Assembly (NCBI GenBank): GCA_013180625.2
Contig: SNVD02011208.1
Location: forward strand, 43,501 to 107,500
Reading direction: 5' to 3'
Origin: Boswellia sacra
Taxonomy: Eukaryota; Streptophyta; Magnoliopsida; Sapindales; Burseraceae
Length of the DNA stretch: 64,000 nucleotides
In this document: piece by piece, positions 1-9,716 of the stretch
Position numbering within the stretch: the stretch's first letter is position 1
How the letters are laid out: the number at the start of each line of letters is the position of its first letter
The notes under the pieces: model-generated
Seen by the model: only the letters and a program-made list of their open reading frames with translations
Told to the model about the DNA's origin: nothing
Database searches by the model: none
Program-made: the position numbers and the translations under genes

Positions 1-1
1 A

Positions 2-2140
2 TATCTTGGCCACATAATTTCTGCTGAAGGGGTAGCTGTTGATAATTCTAAAATTGAGGTAATGCAGCAGTGGCCCACTCCTAAAAATTTGAAGGAATTG
101 AGGGGTTTTCTTAGGCTTACAGGATACTATAGGAAGTTTGTGGCAGGTTATGGGAGTCTAGCTTTTCCTTTAACAGAGCAACTCAAGAAAGATAGCTTTG
201 GGTGGAATGAGAAAGCTGAAGAAGCATTTGTCAAATTGAAACAAGTTATGACTACTGATCCTGTTGTGGCACTACCGGACTTCACACAACCTTTCATAAT
301 TAATAGAGATGCTTCAGATGCAGGGATTGGAGCGGTGTTAATGCCAGGACAACGCCCGATAGCCTACTACAATCACATGTTACCACCGAGCCAAAGACTA
401 AATCAGTTTATGAGAGGGAGTTGATAGCGATAGTGTTGACAGTACAAAGTGGAGGCCTTATCTACTGGGCAGAAGATTTATAGTAAGGACTGAACAAAGA
501 AGCCTTAAATATCTTTTAGAACAAAGGCTGGTGAGTGTAGAGCATAAAAAATGGTTGTCCAAGTTAATTGGTGTTTGAGTTTGCAATACAATATAAACCA
601 GGTTTGGAAAATAAAGCAGCTGATGCGTTGTCCAGACATCCAGAGTTTTCTGCCCTCCCATTATCACCATTCTTTAATTTGGATGAAATACAGAAAGAGG
701 TAACTGAAGATGAAGAATTGTTCAGGCTTAAGGAAGCTATTTTGGTAGGGAACTCTACCCATGAAAGTTACACTGTGGCTCAAGGGAATTTGTTATATAA
801 GGTCAGATTGGTATTGAGTAAACAATTAGCCTTATTCCTAAGCTACTTAAGGAATTTCATGAAAGCCCTTTGGAGGACATTCAGGTTTGCTTAAGACTAT
901 TCAAAGACTTTCCAAGGAATTTTATTGGCTGGGAATGAAGAAGGAGATTAAGGTTTATGTAGAGTTTGCATTTTGCCAACTAAATAAGTACTTGGCATTA
1001 TCGCTTGCAAGTCTTCTACAGCCTATACCAATTCCTAATCAGGTTTAGGAGGATATTGCTATGGACTTTATAGAAGGGTTACCAAAATCGCAAGGGAATG
1101 ATTCAATCTTGGTTGTAGTGAACAGATTAACTAAATATGGGCATTTCATAGCTCTGAAACATCCCTTCAATGCTCAATCAATGGCTGCTATTTTTGTCAA
1201 GGAAATTGTTAAACTCCATGGAGTTCCACGATCAATCATTACTAACCGAGACCGAGTATTCCTAAGCTTATTTTGGACTAAATTGTTCAAAATGCAGGGC
1301 ACAATTCTCAAACGCAGCACCGCCTACCATCCTCAAACTGATGGCCAATCAGAAGTCATTAATAGCTGCCTAGAGACATATTTAAGATGCTTTGTGGCTG
1401 GTAAACCTCACCAGTGGGTAAAATGGTTGCCTTGGGCTGAATTTTGGTATAACACTACCTACTATACATCAGCTAAATCTACCCCATTCAAATTATTGTA
1501 TGAAAGAGATCCTCCACCACTAGTTCGTCATGGACAAAACTCCACTCCTGTGATAGTGGAGCAATTATTGGAGGAAAGAGATGCAATTATAGATGAGTTA
1601 AAACAGAATTAGAAAGCAGCACGAGACAAGATGAAATTGGTGGCTGATGGAAAACGTAGGGAACTTCAATTTCAAGTGGGGGAACTGGTTTACCTCAAAT
1701 TGCAGCCTTACAGACAAAAATCTTTAGCTAGGTGCAGACACGAAAAGCTTAGTCCACGGTATTAAGGACCCTATCCAGAGGAAGCTAAGGTAGGACAGGT
1801 TGCCTATCGATTAAAATTACGAGCGGATTCTCTAGTGCACCCAGTTTTCCATGTTTCCCAGCTAAAAAGAGTGGTGGGAACTGCCCCCGTCTCACCTCTC
1901 ATTCCTACTCAACTTACAGTAGACTTGGAGTTGATAGTTGAACGTGAAAGTGTGTTGGGTGTGCACCAAAAGAAGGAAGAATCAGGAAATATACCTGAAG
2001 TCCGAATCGAATGGAGAGGCTTACCAGATTTTGAAGCTACTTGGGAACAATCTGACTTAATCAAGGATCAGTTTCCTAATTTTCACCTTGAGGACAAGGT
2101 GAATGTTTGGGCGGGAGGTAATGATAGACCTCCAATCTAG
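2..2140 (+). pseudogene. Ty3 pol pseudogene: RT/RNase H, integrase, chromodomain
   Basis: An open frame from position 2 begins in the reverse transcriptase motif YLGHIIS and runs into the RT/RNase H connection (GWNEKAEEAF, DASDAGIGAVL) until a stop near 424. RNase H continues in another frame around 568-894 (YKPGLENKAADALSR). Integrase is in 1061-1612: it starts at MDFIEGLP and contains HGVPRSIITNRDRVF, where the usual SDRD of this family reads TNRD, and HPQTDGQSEV. After a stop at 1610-1612 the linker degenerates. The chromodomain is at 1910-2110 (aromatic and acidic residues in VRIEWRGLPDFEATWE). At least four stops or frameshifts separate the domains. The altered catalytic motif and the breaks mean no active enzyme could be made. 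Confidence 0.9.
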
Positions 2141-2188
2141 TTTACCTATTCTAGACGCACAAAAGTAGTAAGTAGAAAAGGGCAGAAT

Positions 2189-2592
2189 TGTGAATTAGGT
2201 TAATCAGAGGGGGATTTTCCTGTTATTGTTATCTTTTATTTTTTATGCTGTTGCTGTGGTCTTTTGGTGCTGTGGGGGTTAGTTATCATTGCATAGGAAT
2301 TAGTGCAAAGTTAGTTAGAGGATATAAGGGAGGATAGAGAGAGAAGAGGCCGTCAGTCATTTTTTTGTATTTCGGAGAGAGGATTTCCTCTAAAAGGAGA
2401 GCCAGCAAGGTCTGCTATCCTATCAGCTTAATACATAATTTCTCCGAAACTTCTTCTAATTTCTTTCTACTGTTCTAAAGTTTACAAGAAATCTCCATCT
2501 TAACTTGAGTTTGCTGCCGTGTGTGAGTGTGAATCCTATCAGTTGGACCCTTACCTGAGAGTTTAAGATTTTGAGTCAAGTGATCATTTACA
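2189..2592 (+). repeat. Ty3 LTR, about 404 bp
   Basis: The repeat starts TGTGAATTAGG right after a purine-rich stretch and ends ...TTTACA, giving the TG...CA ends expected of an LTR. A TATA-like GGATATAAGG sits near 2320, followed by CT-rich and polyadenylation-like sequence. Only one copy is in the window, so the borders rest on the TG/CA ends, the upstream purine tract and the downstream primer-binding site, not on a paired LTR. Confidence 0.75.
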
Positions 2593-2605
2593 TGGTATCA
2601 AAGCA
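2593..2605 (+). other. Primer-binding site (initiator Met tRNA type) after the LTR
   Basis: TGGTATCAAAGCA follows the LTR's terminal CA directly. It is one base from the common plant form TGGTATCAGAGC that pairs with initiator methionine tRNA. A primer-binding site belongs downstream of a 5' LTR, so this LTR also acts as the 5' LTR of a second, truncated copy whose leader fades out by about 2720. Confidence 0.7.
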
Positions 2606-3381
2606 AATTTCTTAAGTTCAAAACCCCACAAGTGTCACATTTTGTAATTGTATTTCTGCATCTGTTTTCTAAATATGTCTGCTTCTCTATATTTGCATTT
2701 GGTTCGGTTACTTAACTAGTAGTAATGGTTATGCCCAACCACCCCTATTAAGACAAGGGTGGCAGAGCAGCAGGGAACAAAATTAACACACCATAATAGA
2801 CATTTCTCCATTGACCTAATCAATTACAAATTCTTTACAAGTCGGGGGATTTCTCTGTATTCAAAGCATATGACCTAGAGCCATGTCTTCGAAATAATTA
2901 ACACACTGAACACTGAAATTTAGTAATTCATGCATTTGTTTTGAGTAGAGAAAATAATATAAATAGCTGAGGATCTTTTCCAAGGGCTCCAATCTCATTC
3001 TCTCCAATCACTTCAGATTTCCAATCAAATTAGTGCCATAACCTGAGCTTGCTTCTTAACCCCTCAGGATAGCTTCATCTGGCCAACTCATTTGTTTTAC
3101 AGGCAAAACATCATCCACTCAGGATAAGAACTCTAAACAACTTTTAACTAATATATATTCTACTAAAGTAGATTCGAGCTTCCTAAATACAGATTATGTT
3201 GTGCAGTGATGCAATTATGAGTTCCATGCAAGAAACTGATGCTATATCTAGAAGGAATAGCATTTTAAATAAAATGGTTGAAAGTTTACATTTGTCATAA
3301 ATTAATATTGTACACAAACAAATAGTTAACTAATTATCCTATGTTACAAGAAATTTAAAAAGAAAAAAAAATGGAACTCAC
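2606..3381. other. No gene seen; retroelement leader then E2 gene 3' side
   Basis: The first 100 bases or so look like retroelement leader. The rest is AT-rich and shows no exon on either strand. I looked on the minus strand for the missing last exon of the E2 gene, which should encode the DHR-containing catalytic motif, and did not find it. This stretch is probably intron sequence of that gene. Confidence 0.55.
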
Positions 3382-5082
3382 CAGCATTTTGCTTTTCACG
3401 CTGAAGAAACCATCGGCATCAGCCACCACAGTTGGCTTTGATGCTCCAACAGCCATGATAGCCCCCTAACATTATCCCAAAACTTTCAGCAAACATCCAG
3501 TATATATTTAGTTAATGGAAATGGGAAAGTCTAGTCCTTATTACTCACCTGGCCAGGAGGAAGAATAGCATCAAATCTGTCCACTCCAAACATGCCCAGA
3601 TTTGATAAAGTGAAAGTCCCTATATGCAATAGGAGTAAGGTTTAACCTTAAATTTTAGAACGTACAAACACGCCTAAATGCGAAGCAAAATCTAAAGTTG
3701 TCAAAATGAATTAGAAAAAACCTGAATTGTATTCATGGGGCTGAAGCTGCTTAGCACGAGCTTTCTCCACAAGCTCTTTCCATCTTTGAGACAGCAAATA
3801 CAGATCCATCTGCGCCAACAAGCACAAATTACCAATTAAAACAAGCTCAAAAATCTCAACTAAAGTTATAACGGACAAGAGAAATAACATAAAAAACCTT
3901 ATCGGCATCCTGAAGAACAGGTGTTATCAAGCCACCGTTGATAGCCACAGCCACGGCAATGTTGATATCAGCGTTGTAAGTAAAACTCTTGCCATCTTTA
4001 CAGGTGGCATTAACAACCGGATGCTGAGCAAGCGCCATTGCTGCAGCCTTGGCTAACAGGGCAGTCATTGTCACACCCTTTGGCTTCACCTAAAAAATCG
4101 AAATCCCAAAACACAAACAAAGATTTTTAACTAAATTATTCATATGACGCACACAATTCTCATTCACATTTGTTTCTACCTTCTCATAAAGCGCGTCGAG
4201 AGCATCCGTCGTTATTGGATATCCAACACGAAAAGTTGGCACCGTAAGACTCTCAACCATATTCTTCGAGACGGCAGCCTGCATTGTCGTAAAAGGTACA
4301 ACAGTAGAACCTGGAATTGGAGCCGGGACAGCCGCCGCAGGTTTCGGCGGTGGAGTAGCAGCTGCAACTGGAGCAGCGGCAGCTACAGTAGGTCCTACAT
4401 TTTTTGAAGGTGCAATTCCAGCCGCCTTCTCCACATCTTCTGGCGTAATTCTGCCAAAAGGCCCCGTTCCCACCACCGAATTAATATCCACTTTGTGCTG
4501 CTTTGCCAACTTCTTGGCGTATGGTGTGGCTACAATCTTCCTCGGACCACTGGCGACTGCCTCCGCCAGCTTTTTCGGCTCAGGTTGTGAAATAGAAGGG
4601 GCAGGAGTGGAAGTAGGAGGAGGAGGAGTGGGAGCAACGGCTTGTGGAGTGGAAGTAGAACCTTTGGAAGCCGCTTTGGCCTTAGCTTCAGCAATCTCGT
4701 CCTCGGTCTCTGCTAGAATCCCAATCGGCGCTCCGACTGGAGCCGTGTCCCCTTCCGCAACGACAATAGCGGCGAGGATACCGTCGTAGAAGGTCTCGAC
4801 GTCCATGTCAGCCTTGTCGGACTCAACTACGACGACGCTTTCACCCTTGGAAAGAACATCACCCTCGGACTTGATCCAAGAGACTATCTTGCCCTCGGTC
4901 ATGGTAGAGCTGAGAGCGGGCATGAAGATCTCGCGGATTTTTGATCGAACGGTGCAGACTCTTCGGGGAGAAGAGAAGGTTTTGGAGGGAAAGGACTTCC
5001 ATGGAAGTGGAAGGGAAGTGGAAAGGGAGGAGGAAAAGGAAATGGTGGTGGTTTTGGAGAGGAATGGGGAGACAGAGGACAT
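3382..5082 (-). CDS. Plastid pyruvate dehydrogenase E2 (dihydrolipoyl acetyltransferase), 3'-incomplete
   Basis: This is the acetyltransferase core subunit of the chloroplast pyruvate dehydrogenase complex, which passes the acetyl group from E1 via lipoyl-lysine to CoA for fatty acid synthesis. Exons, minus strand: 5082-4180, 4089-3898, 3809-3722, 3619-3549, 3465-3382. All have GT-AG borders and compatible phases. Residues 1-48 are Ser/Thr-rich and look like a transit peptide. The lipoyl domain spans about 49-130, with lipoyl-Lys90 in ESDKADMDVE. A Pro/Ala linker follows. The E3/E1-binding domain is at about 184-219 (ATPYAKKLAKQH, GTGPFGRITPEDV), a second Pro/Ala linker at 225-258, and the catalytic domain starts near 260. 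Exon 5 ends in SVKSKML with a good donor, but the next exon, which in this family carries the ADHR catalytic motif and C-terminus, is not found. The closest Arabidopsis relatives are LTA2 and EMB3003; I cannot choose between them. Confidence 0.92.
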
Positions 5083-7806
5083 TTTAATTTTAATTTTGTG
5101 AATGTGATACCAAGGGAAATGGGGGGAAAGCCAAGGAAAAGAAATAGAAGGAAAAGAGTTGGGGGGCGGAGAAGACGAGGATGAGTTAGTTGGAGGCTTT
5201 CAGCTACTTTGCTGTGTTAACATCGCCAAGTTAAAGCCCTCCAGTTCGTTGCAACATTTTTTTTTTTAATATTTCATTATTTAACAATTTTTTTTTTCTA
5301 GTTTAAAGAGTTAGAGACGATCGCCGCTGCTCGTTTTTGAGCGTAGGAGTAATTCTATTCGGCCACATCTTTTTACTTTTATACTTCATTTTTTTATTTT
5401 ATTTTTTTGAAAAATTTTATATGAAATAAAATTATTAAAGAAGATAAAAAATTACAAAATCATTTATATTTGATTTAATTTTTTAATTTTTTTTCAACTA
5501 TACATAAAAGACAATGATACATTAAATCATAAATTTTCAAATTTATAATAAATCATTTTAAAAATTTTAGAAATCAAAAAATTGAATGATTTAATATATT
5601 TCATTATTGTAGTTATAATATTAAAAAAATAGCATATATTTTCTTAAGAATTATTTAATATTATTATTGTTGAGTCTGCGTGTGTAATTGGCATTGGATG
5701 AGAAATTAATTTGACGGGCACCTGGCAAATTTATTTTATTTCCAAATTACGGAATTTTCTTATTTTAGTTCAATTTCAATTTAATTAGGGTTATTATAGT
5801 TTGTTTAGGAGAATATGTTTATTATTATATTTTACTTGAAGTTAAACTTTAAAAATTATCCTATTTTATTTTAGGACAACTAATTATTTTTGTCATATTT
5901 TACTTTAAGAGACTTTGGGTGTGTTTGGGGTTGATGTAGTTGTATTGTGAAAAATTACTATGAAAAAGTGTTACAAAGATAAGTCCCTAGCTGTGCTATC
6001 TCAAAAAGATTATGATATTTGATAAAATAGTTTTTTAAAATTATTAAGCTATCTAAAAACTATAAATATATATTTGATAAACTTAATTTTTAAAAGCTAA
6101 TTTTTAATAAATATATAAAATTATACAAAAAAAGTATAAAAAATTAAATTATTAATATTTAATTTAAAAATTATAATTAAATAAAATAATTAAATATATT
6201 TATTTATTTATTAAAAAAATAATTAAAATAAAAATTTAAGAAACACCAGAGAGCAACCATTGTCCATCATCCTTCAGCCGCTGTTGGCCAGCAAGTGGAG
6301 CAACACCACCAACTCCAAGAAAATCGCTAGAAGCCATTGTGCACGAATTCGATGACAGTTTCGTCATTTCAGCAGGAAATCAGACATTCTGACAATTCTC
6401 TTAGACTCGGTGGTGTCAGTCCACTCACCGATCGATGACCGCCAGCAACAGATGGTTGGCCATCAATGGTTGGGAACGGTACTGCTTTGGTACCGTTTTA
6501 AATTTTTTAAATAATTTTAAAAAGTTTAAAATATATTTAATTTTATAATTTATTAACTAGTTCATTTATTTTAATATTTCAATATTTAGGGGTATTTTTG
6601 AAGTTATATTAAATTATATGATCACTTTTAGTATTTTAGTGTATCCAATTTTTAGTTTTTCAAAATCAAATTTTCAAAAGTTGTATCTCACCTTGCAATC
6701 TAATACAAAAATAGATTATTGGACTAGCAGTTTCCTAGACAATCAGTTTTCAAAGAGTTTGCCATACAATAAAATAGCTGTAGCTAATGGTAGAATCCAA
6801 AAGATATTATGGAACAGCAACCCCAATCGCACTCTTTGTATTGATATCTTGTTTTCCTTTAATCATAATTCATATTCTTATCCTAATTCACTGTCTAATT
6901 CATTTTCATATTCTATTTATACAGTGGACGTGAGTATGTTCCTTATGAATAACAGTATTATTTTTGAAGTTATACGCTTGTTTGATTTGTTACTGTTACA
7001 AATCATGTGTTGCAGAATCTAATTTCAATACAATGAGCGAATTAACGAGTCTATTATTGAGCGTTTAGATTTTTGTTATTCGATAGTTTTATTTTTAGAT
7101 TGCAGTAACAAAGAGTTGATTAATGAGTGTTGTGCTATTGGAAAGCACAAGTTTACACAGACTAGGCATTAAGAGTGGAGAGAACAAATTTACATATACT
7201 ATGCTTTAAGAATGAATAAAGTCTACCATTATAAGTATTTAAGTTGGTAAACCAAAGCTAATATAATGAATTGTAGCTCCCCTGTTAACAGTGGAGGTAG
7301 ATTTTTATAATCCTTCATGCAGTTTTTATTTACGGTTATCTTGTCTTACAATTCGTGACTATTCCATAAAACTACCAATCCTATACTAATAATTTTATTT
7401 TAAGACAAAATTATTAAAACAAATAAATAAGAATAAGAATAAGAATTGAAGAGATAAAAAGTTGGGTTGAATGGAACTTTCTCTGGAGCAATGTTTTCTA
7501 GACCCAATATTAGTCTCAGAATTGGGCCTACCCAGGAACTCAAATAGCCTATTTAGGTCTATTAAGTGGCCCAGAGGCCTAAAATTATTTAAAAAAAAAA
7601 AAGAGGAAGGATCGAGCTGAGCTTTCCGGGAGCCAGGCTTCATGCTATTGAAGTCCTCCGTATTGAATCTATACTAATGGGTCTAGAGACGTTCCATTCC
7701 ACCACCTCTTCAGACGCCATTACTACATTTACTTAATTAAAAATTTTATATTCATATTTTTTTATTAAACCCACTTGATTTTTAAATTACCCTTTTATTT
7801 AAACAG
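5083..7806. other. AT-rich intergenic DNA, no gene seen
   Basis: The first 150 bases hold the CT-rich (minus strand) leader and promoter side of the E2 gene; I see no clear TATA box. The rest is AT-rich with long A and T runs. A GC-richer island at about 6240-6500 has no open frame of note. The ORFs at 6618-7022 and 7395-7643 resemble nothing and have low-complexity composition, so I do not call them genes. Confidence 0.6.
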
Positions 7807-8185
7807 AGTTGTTCATGGCACTCACATTAATTTATGCGACTTTTCCAAAGTTATTTCAAATCACTTACGTGATCTGGAGTGTCCTCACTAGCAAAGGTTA
7901 GCTCTCTTTCTAGCTTGGTTGATTTATTTCTCTTCTTTAATATGTCCATGTTCTATCGATCTGCAAAACGGATTTTTACACTCAATCTACATATTTATAA
8001 CAATTGTTTTATGATCCGTTTGCTGGTTGGAATAAGTCTTGGTAAGGGGCTTAGGGGTTGGAGGTCTTGACTCTTGACATGTATTTTTCCAGGGCCATGA
8101 ATTGATTTTTAGATTTGGGAACCAATTCCATAATGCACAATATGGTGCAGTTCAAGATTACTTTCGGCTGCATAAGCTGGTTTGA
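7807..8185 (+). pseudogene. Terminal-exon remnants of an unidentified gene
   Basis: A splice acceptor TTTTTCCAG precedes an open exon at 8093-8185. It encodes 30 residues ending in a stop (GHELIFRFGNQFHNAQYG, then VQDYFRLHKLV) and reads like real protein, not random translation. A likely upstream exon at 7807-7896 has an acceptor (AACAG) and a donor (AAAG/GTTAGC). Its protein-like frame (VVHGTHINLCDFSK, then VISNHLRDLE) ends with a TAG, and the splice phases do not join the two exons in frame. I do not recognise the family. The terminal exon is repeated 3' of copia element 1. My reading is a gene fragment or decayed gene; an intact gene with exons I failed to see is the alternative. Confidence 0.45.
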
Positions 8186-8246
8186 CAGCTGAGTTGTTCA
8201 AGTTATTGGAAGACAATAATACACTGTTTCCATTCCACAATGCACA
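8135..8246 (+). repeat. 107-bp tandem duplication of the terminal exon, unit 1 plus start of unit 2
   Basis: The segment beginning GCACAATATGGTGCAG at 8135 recurs after copia element 1 at 13599 (GCACAATATGG). A second GCACA is also present at 8242-8246, immediately before the element. Removing the element restores two tandem units 107 bp apart, each ending the same exon (unit 1 DYFRLHKLV, unit 2 DYFRLQKLV), then diverging. The duplication therefore came before the transposon. Confidence 0.8.
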
Positions 8247-8481
8247 TGTTGAGATTACAAATAAATCTTGTATATTAATGTGATTGATTCTCCTTACCAT
8301 TTATTAGAAGATTATTTAGCTGTAATCAAATCAATAGGATTTGATGATAAATTATTTTATGATGATTACCTTGTTTTAAGGCTTTGATTTAGATCTTTGA
8401 TTAGGGAATTCATCCCTATATAAACTGATGTATAATTGTTTTACAACCATAAAAAAAATACTCATCATTATTATTTCAAGA
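8247..8481 (+). repeat. 5' LTR of copia element 1
   Basis: Starts TGTTGAGATTAC and aligns along its whole length with 13363-13598. A TATA-like CTATATAAACTG lies near 8417. The last bases (TTTCAAGA) lack a clean terminal CA; the border is set by the primer-binding site and by the GCACA duplication on the other side of the element. Confidence 0.88.
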
Positions 8482-8494
8482 TGGTATAAGAGCC
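8482..8494 (+). other. Primer-binding site of copia element 1
   Basis: TGGTATAAGAGCC starts directly after the 5' LTR and is one base from the initiator-methionine tRNA type TGGTATCAGAGCC. The following leader to about 9120 has no convincing ORF and contains an A/G-only stretch at 9017-9090. Confidence 0.8.
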
Positions 8495-9140
8495 ACAATT
8501 GGTTCTATCTACTATTTAAATTCTTTTTCAATCAAAATTTAAGCCTTTGAAATTATCTCATTAAACTTTGAAATCTTTAAACACCTTGATCAAATCCATA
8601 CGAAAAAAATAGCCAGGCACCCGTCTTCAGTATGTGCATAACCACCACATCTAATTATTGCCTTTATCATCATCAACCAGCCCTTGAATCGTCATTACCG
8701 CTCCCGTTGCTGATCAACTATAAACTATCCATCGTTGGAGAATTTTTCAATCGCTACCTTGTTCTTTTATTGCGGTCAAAGCCGTTAGCCTCCATGCAGA
8801 TTACCATAGGTGGAGGCCACCATCCAGTCCACCACAAGAGAGGTCCATCCACGTGAATTTGGTTAAACAAATTTGTGAGTGCTCTAAGAAAAATTACTAT
8901 TGATCCTTAAGGTTTGAATTGTGATGTTTGCCCTTTAAAAATTTCATTTTGATCCTCTACTTTATTTTTCCATTCTTACATCACGTGTTTAGTTTGAAGT
9001 TTCTCAAAGTTTTTTTTTAAAAAAGGGGAAAAAAGAAAAGAAAAAAGAAAAAAAGAAAAAAGGGAAAAAAAGAGTGAAAAAAAAATTCATCATCATTTGG
9101 AAAAAAATTTGTTTCTGTAATTGTTCAATCAGAAAGTATA

Positions 9141-9715
9141 TTCAATGCAGGAATCATTCTGACTGAGTCCAACTATGATGTGTGGTCTCAACTTATGAAG
9201 ATGCACATTGCTGAACGGGAAAAATTGTCATATATTCGTGGAAAGGAAAAGCCACCTGCAGAATTCAATGATGGATATGAAAAATGGTATGCTGAGAATA
9301 AAAAAGTCAAAAGGTGGCTATTGATGTCAATGTCCCCAGAGATTATGAAGCGTTATTTACGCTTACCCACTACTCGAGATATTTGGGATGCTTTAGCAAA
9401 AGTGTTTTATGATGGAAGTGATGAGTTACAAGTTTTTTGTTTGAACCAGAGAGCATTTGCTGCCAAACAAAATGGGAGACCACTCTCCGTATATTATGGA
9501 GAATTGACCAAAATTTTTCAAGAACTCGATCATCATGATAAAGTGATCATGAAACATCCTGATGACGTTGATGCATACAGAAAGTCCATTGACTGACTCA
9601 AGATACATATTTTTCTTGTAGGATTAGATGGAAATCTCGAACAAATATGTGGTGAAATTTTGCGAAGAGATTCAAGTCCAGACTTAGAAAAATGTTACTC
9701 TATTGTTCGACAATA
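9141..9715 (+). pseudogene. copia element 1 gag (UBN2-type) and start of nucleocapsid region
   Basis: The open frame LTESNYDVWSQLMKMHI is typical of the N-terminal part of copia gag, and the middle (DIWDALAKVF, LSVYYGELTKIFQEL) continues the family pattern. A TGA near 9594 and a TAA near 9714 interrupt it. The zinc knuckle follows at about 9850-9900 in the next open stretch as CTHCQKIGHTKNKR: the fourth zinc ligand is Arg (TGT to CGT). The capsid chain is thus broken and the nucleic-acid-binding knuckle is lost. Confidence 0.85.
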
Positions 9716-9716
9716 A

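Larger units (their letters stand above)
1..2592 (+). mobile_element. Ty3/gypsy chromovirus, 3' half with LTR (partial)
   Basis: The left edge of the window cuts into a Ty3/gypsy element. Reading left to right I see the end of reverse transcriptase, RNase H, integrase, a C-terminal chromodomain, a purine-rich tract just before 2189, and an LTR. This domain order with a terminal chromodomain defines chromoviruses. The coding part is broken by stops and frame changes, so the copy is dead. It lies between the window edge and the 3' side of the E2 gene and is transcribed towards that gene's 3' end. The 5' part (gag, protease) lies outside the window. Confidence 0.9.

Noticed and set aside
4144..5101. 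Plus-strand ORFs opposite the E2 first exon
   Set aside because: Shadows of the GC-rich coding exon on the other strand.
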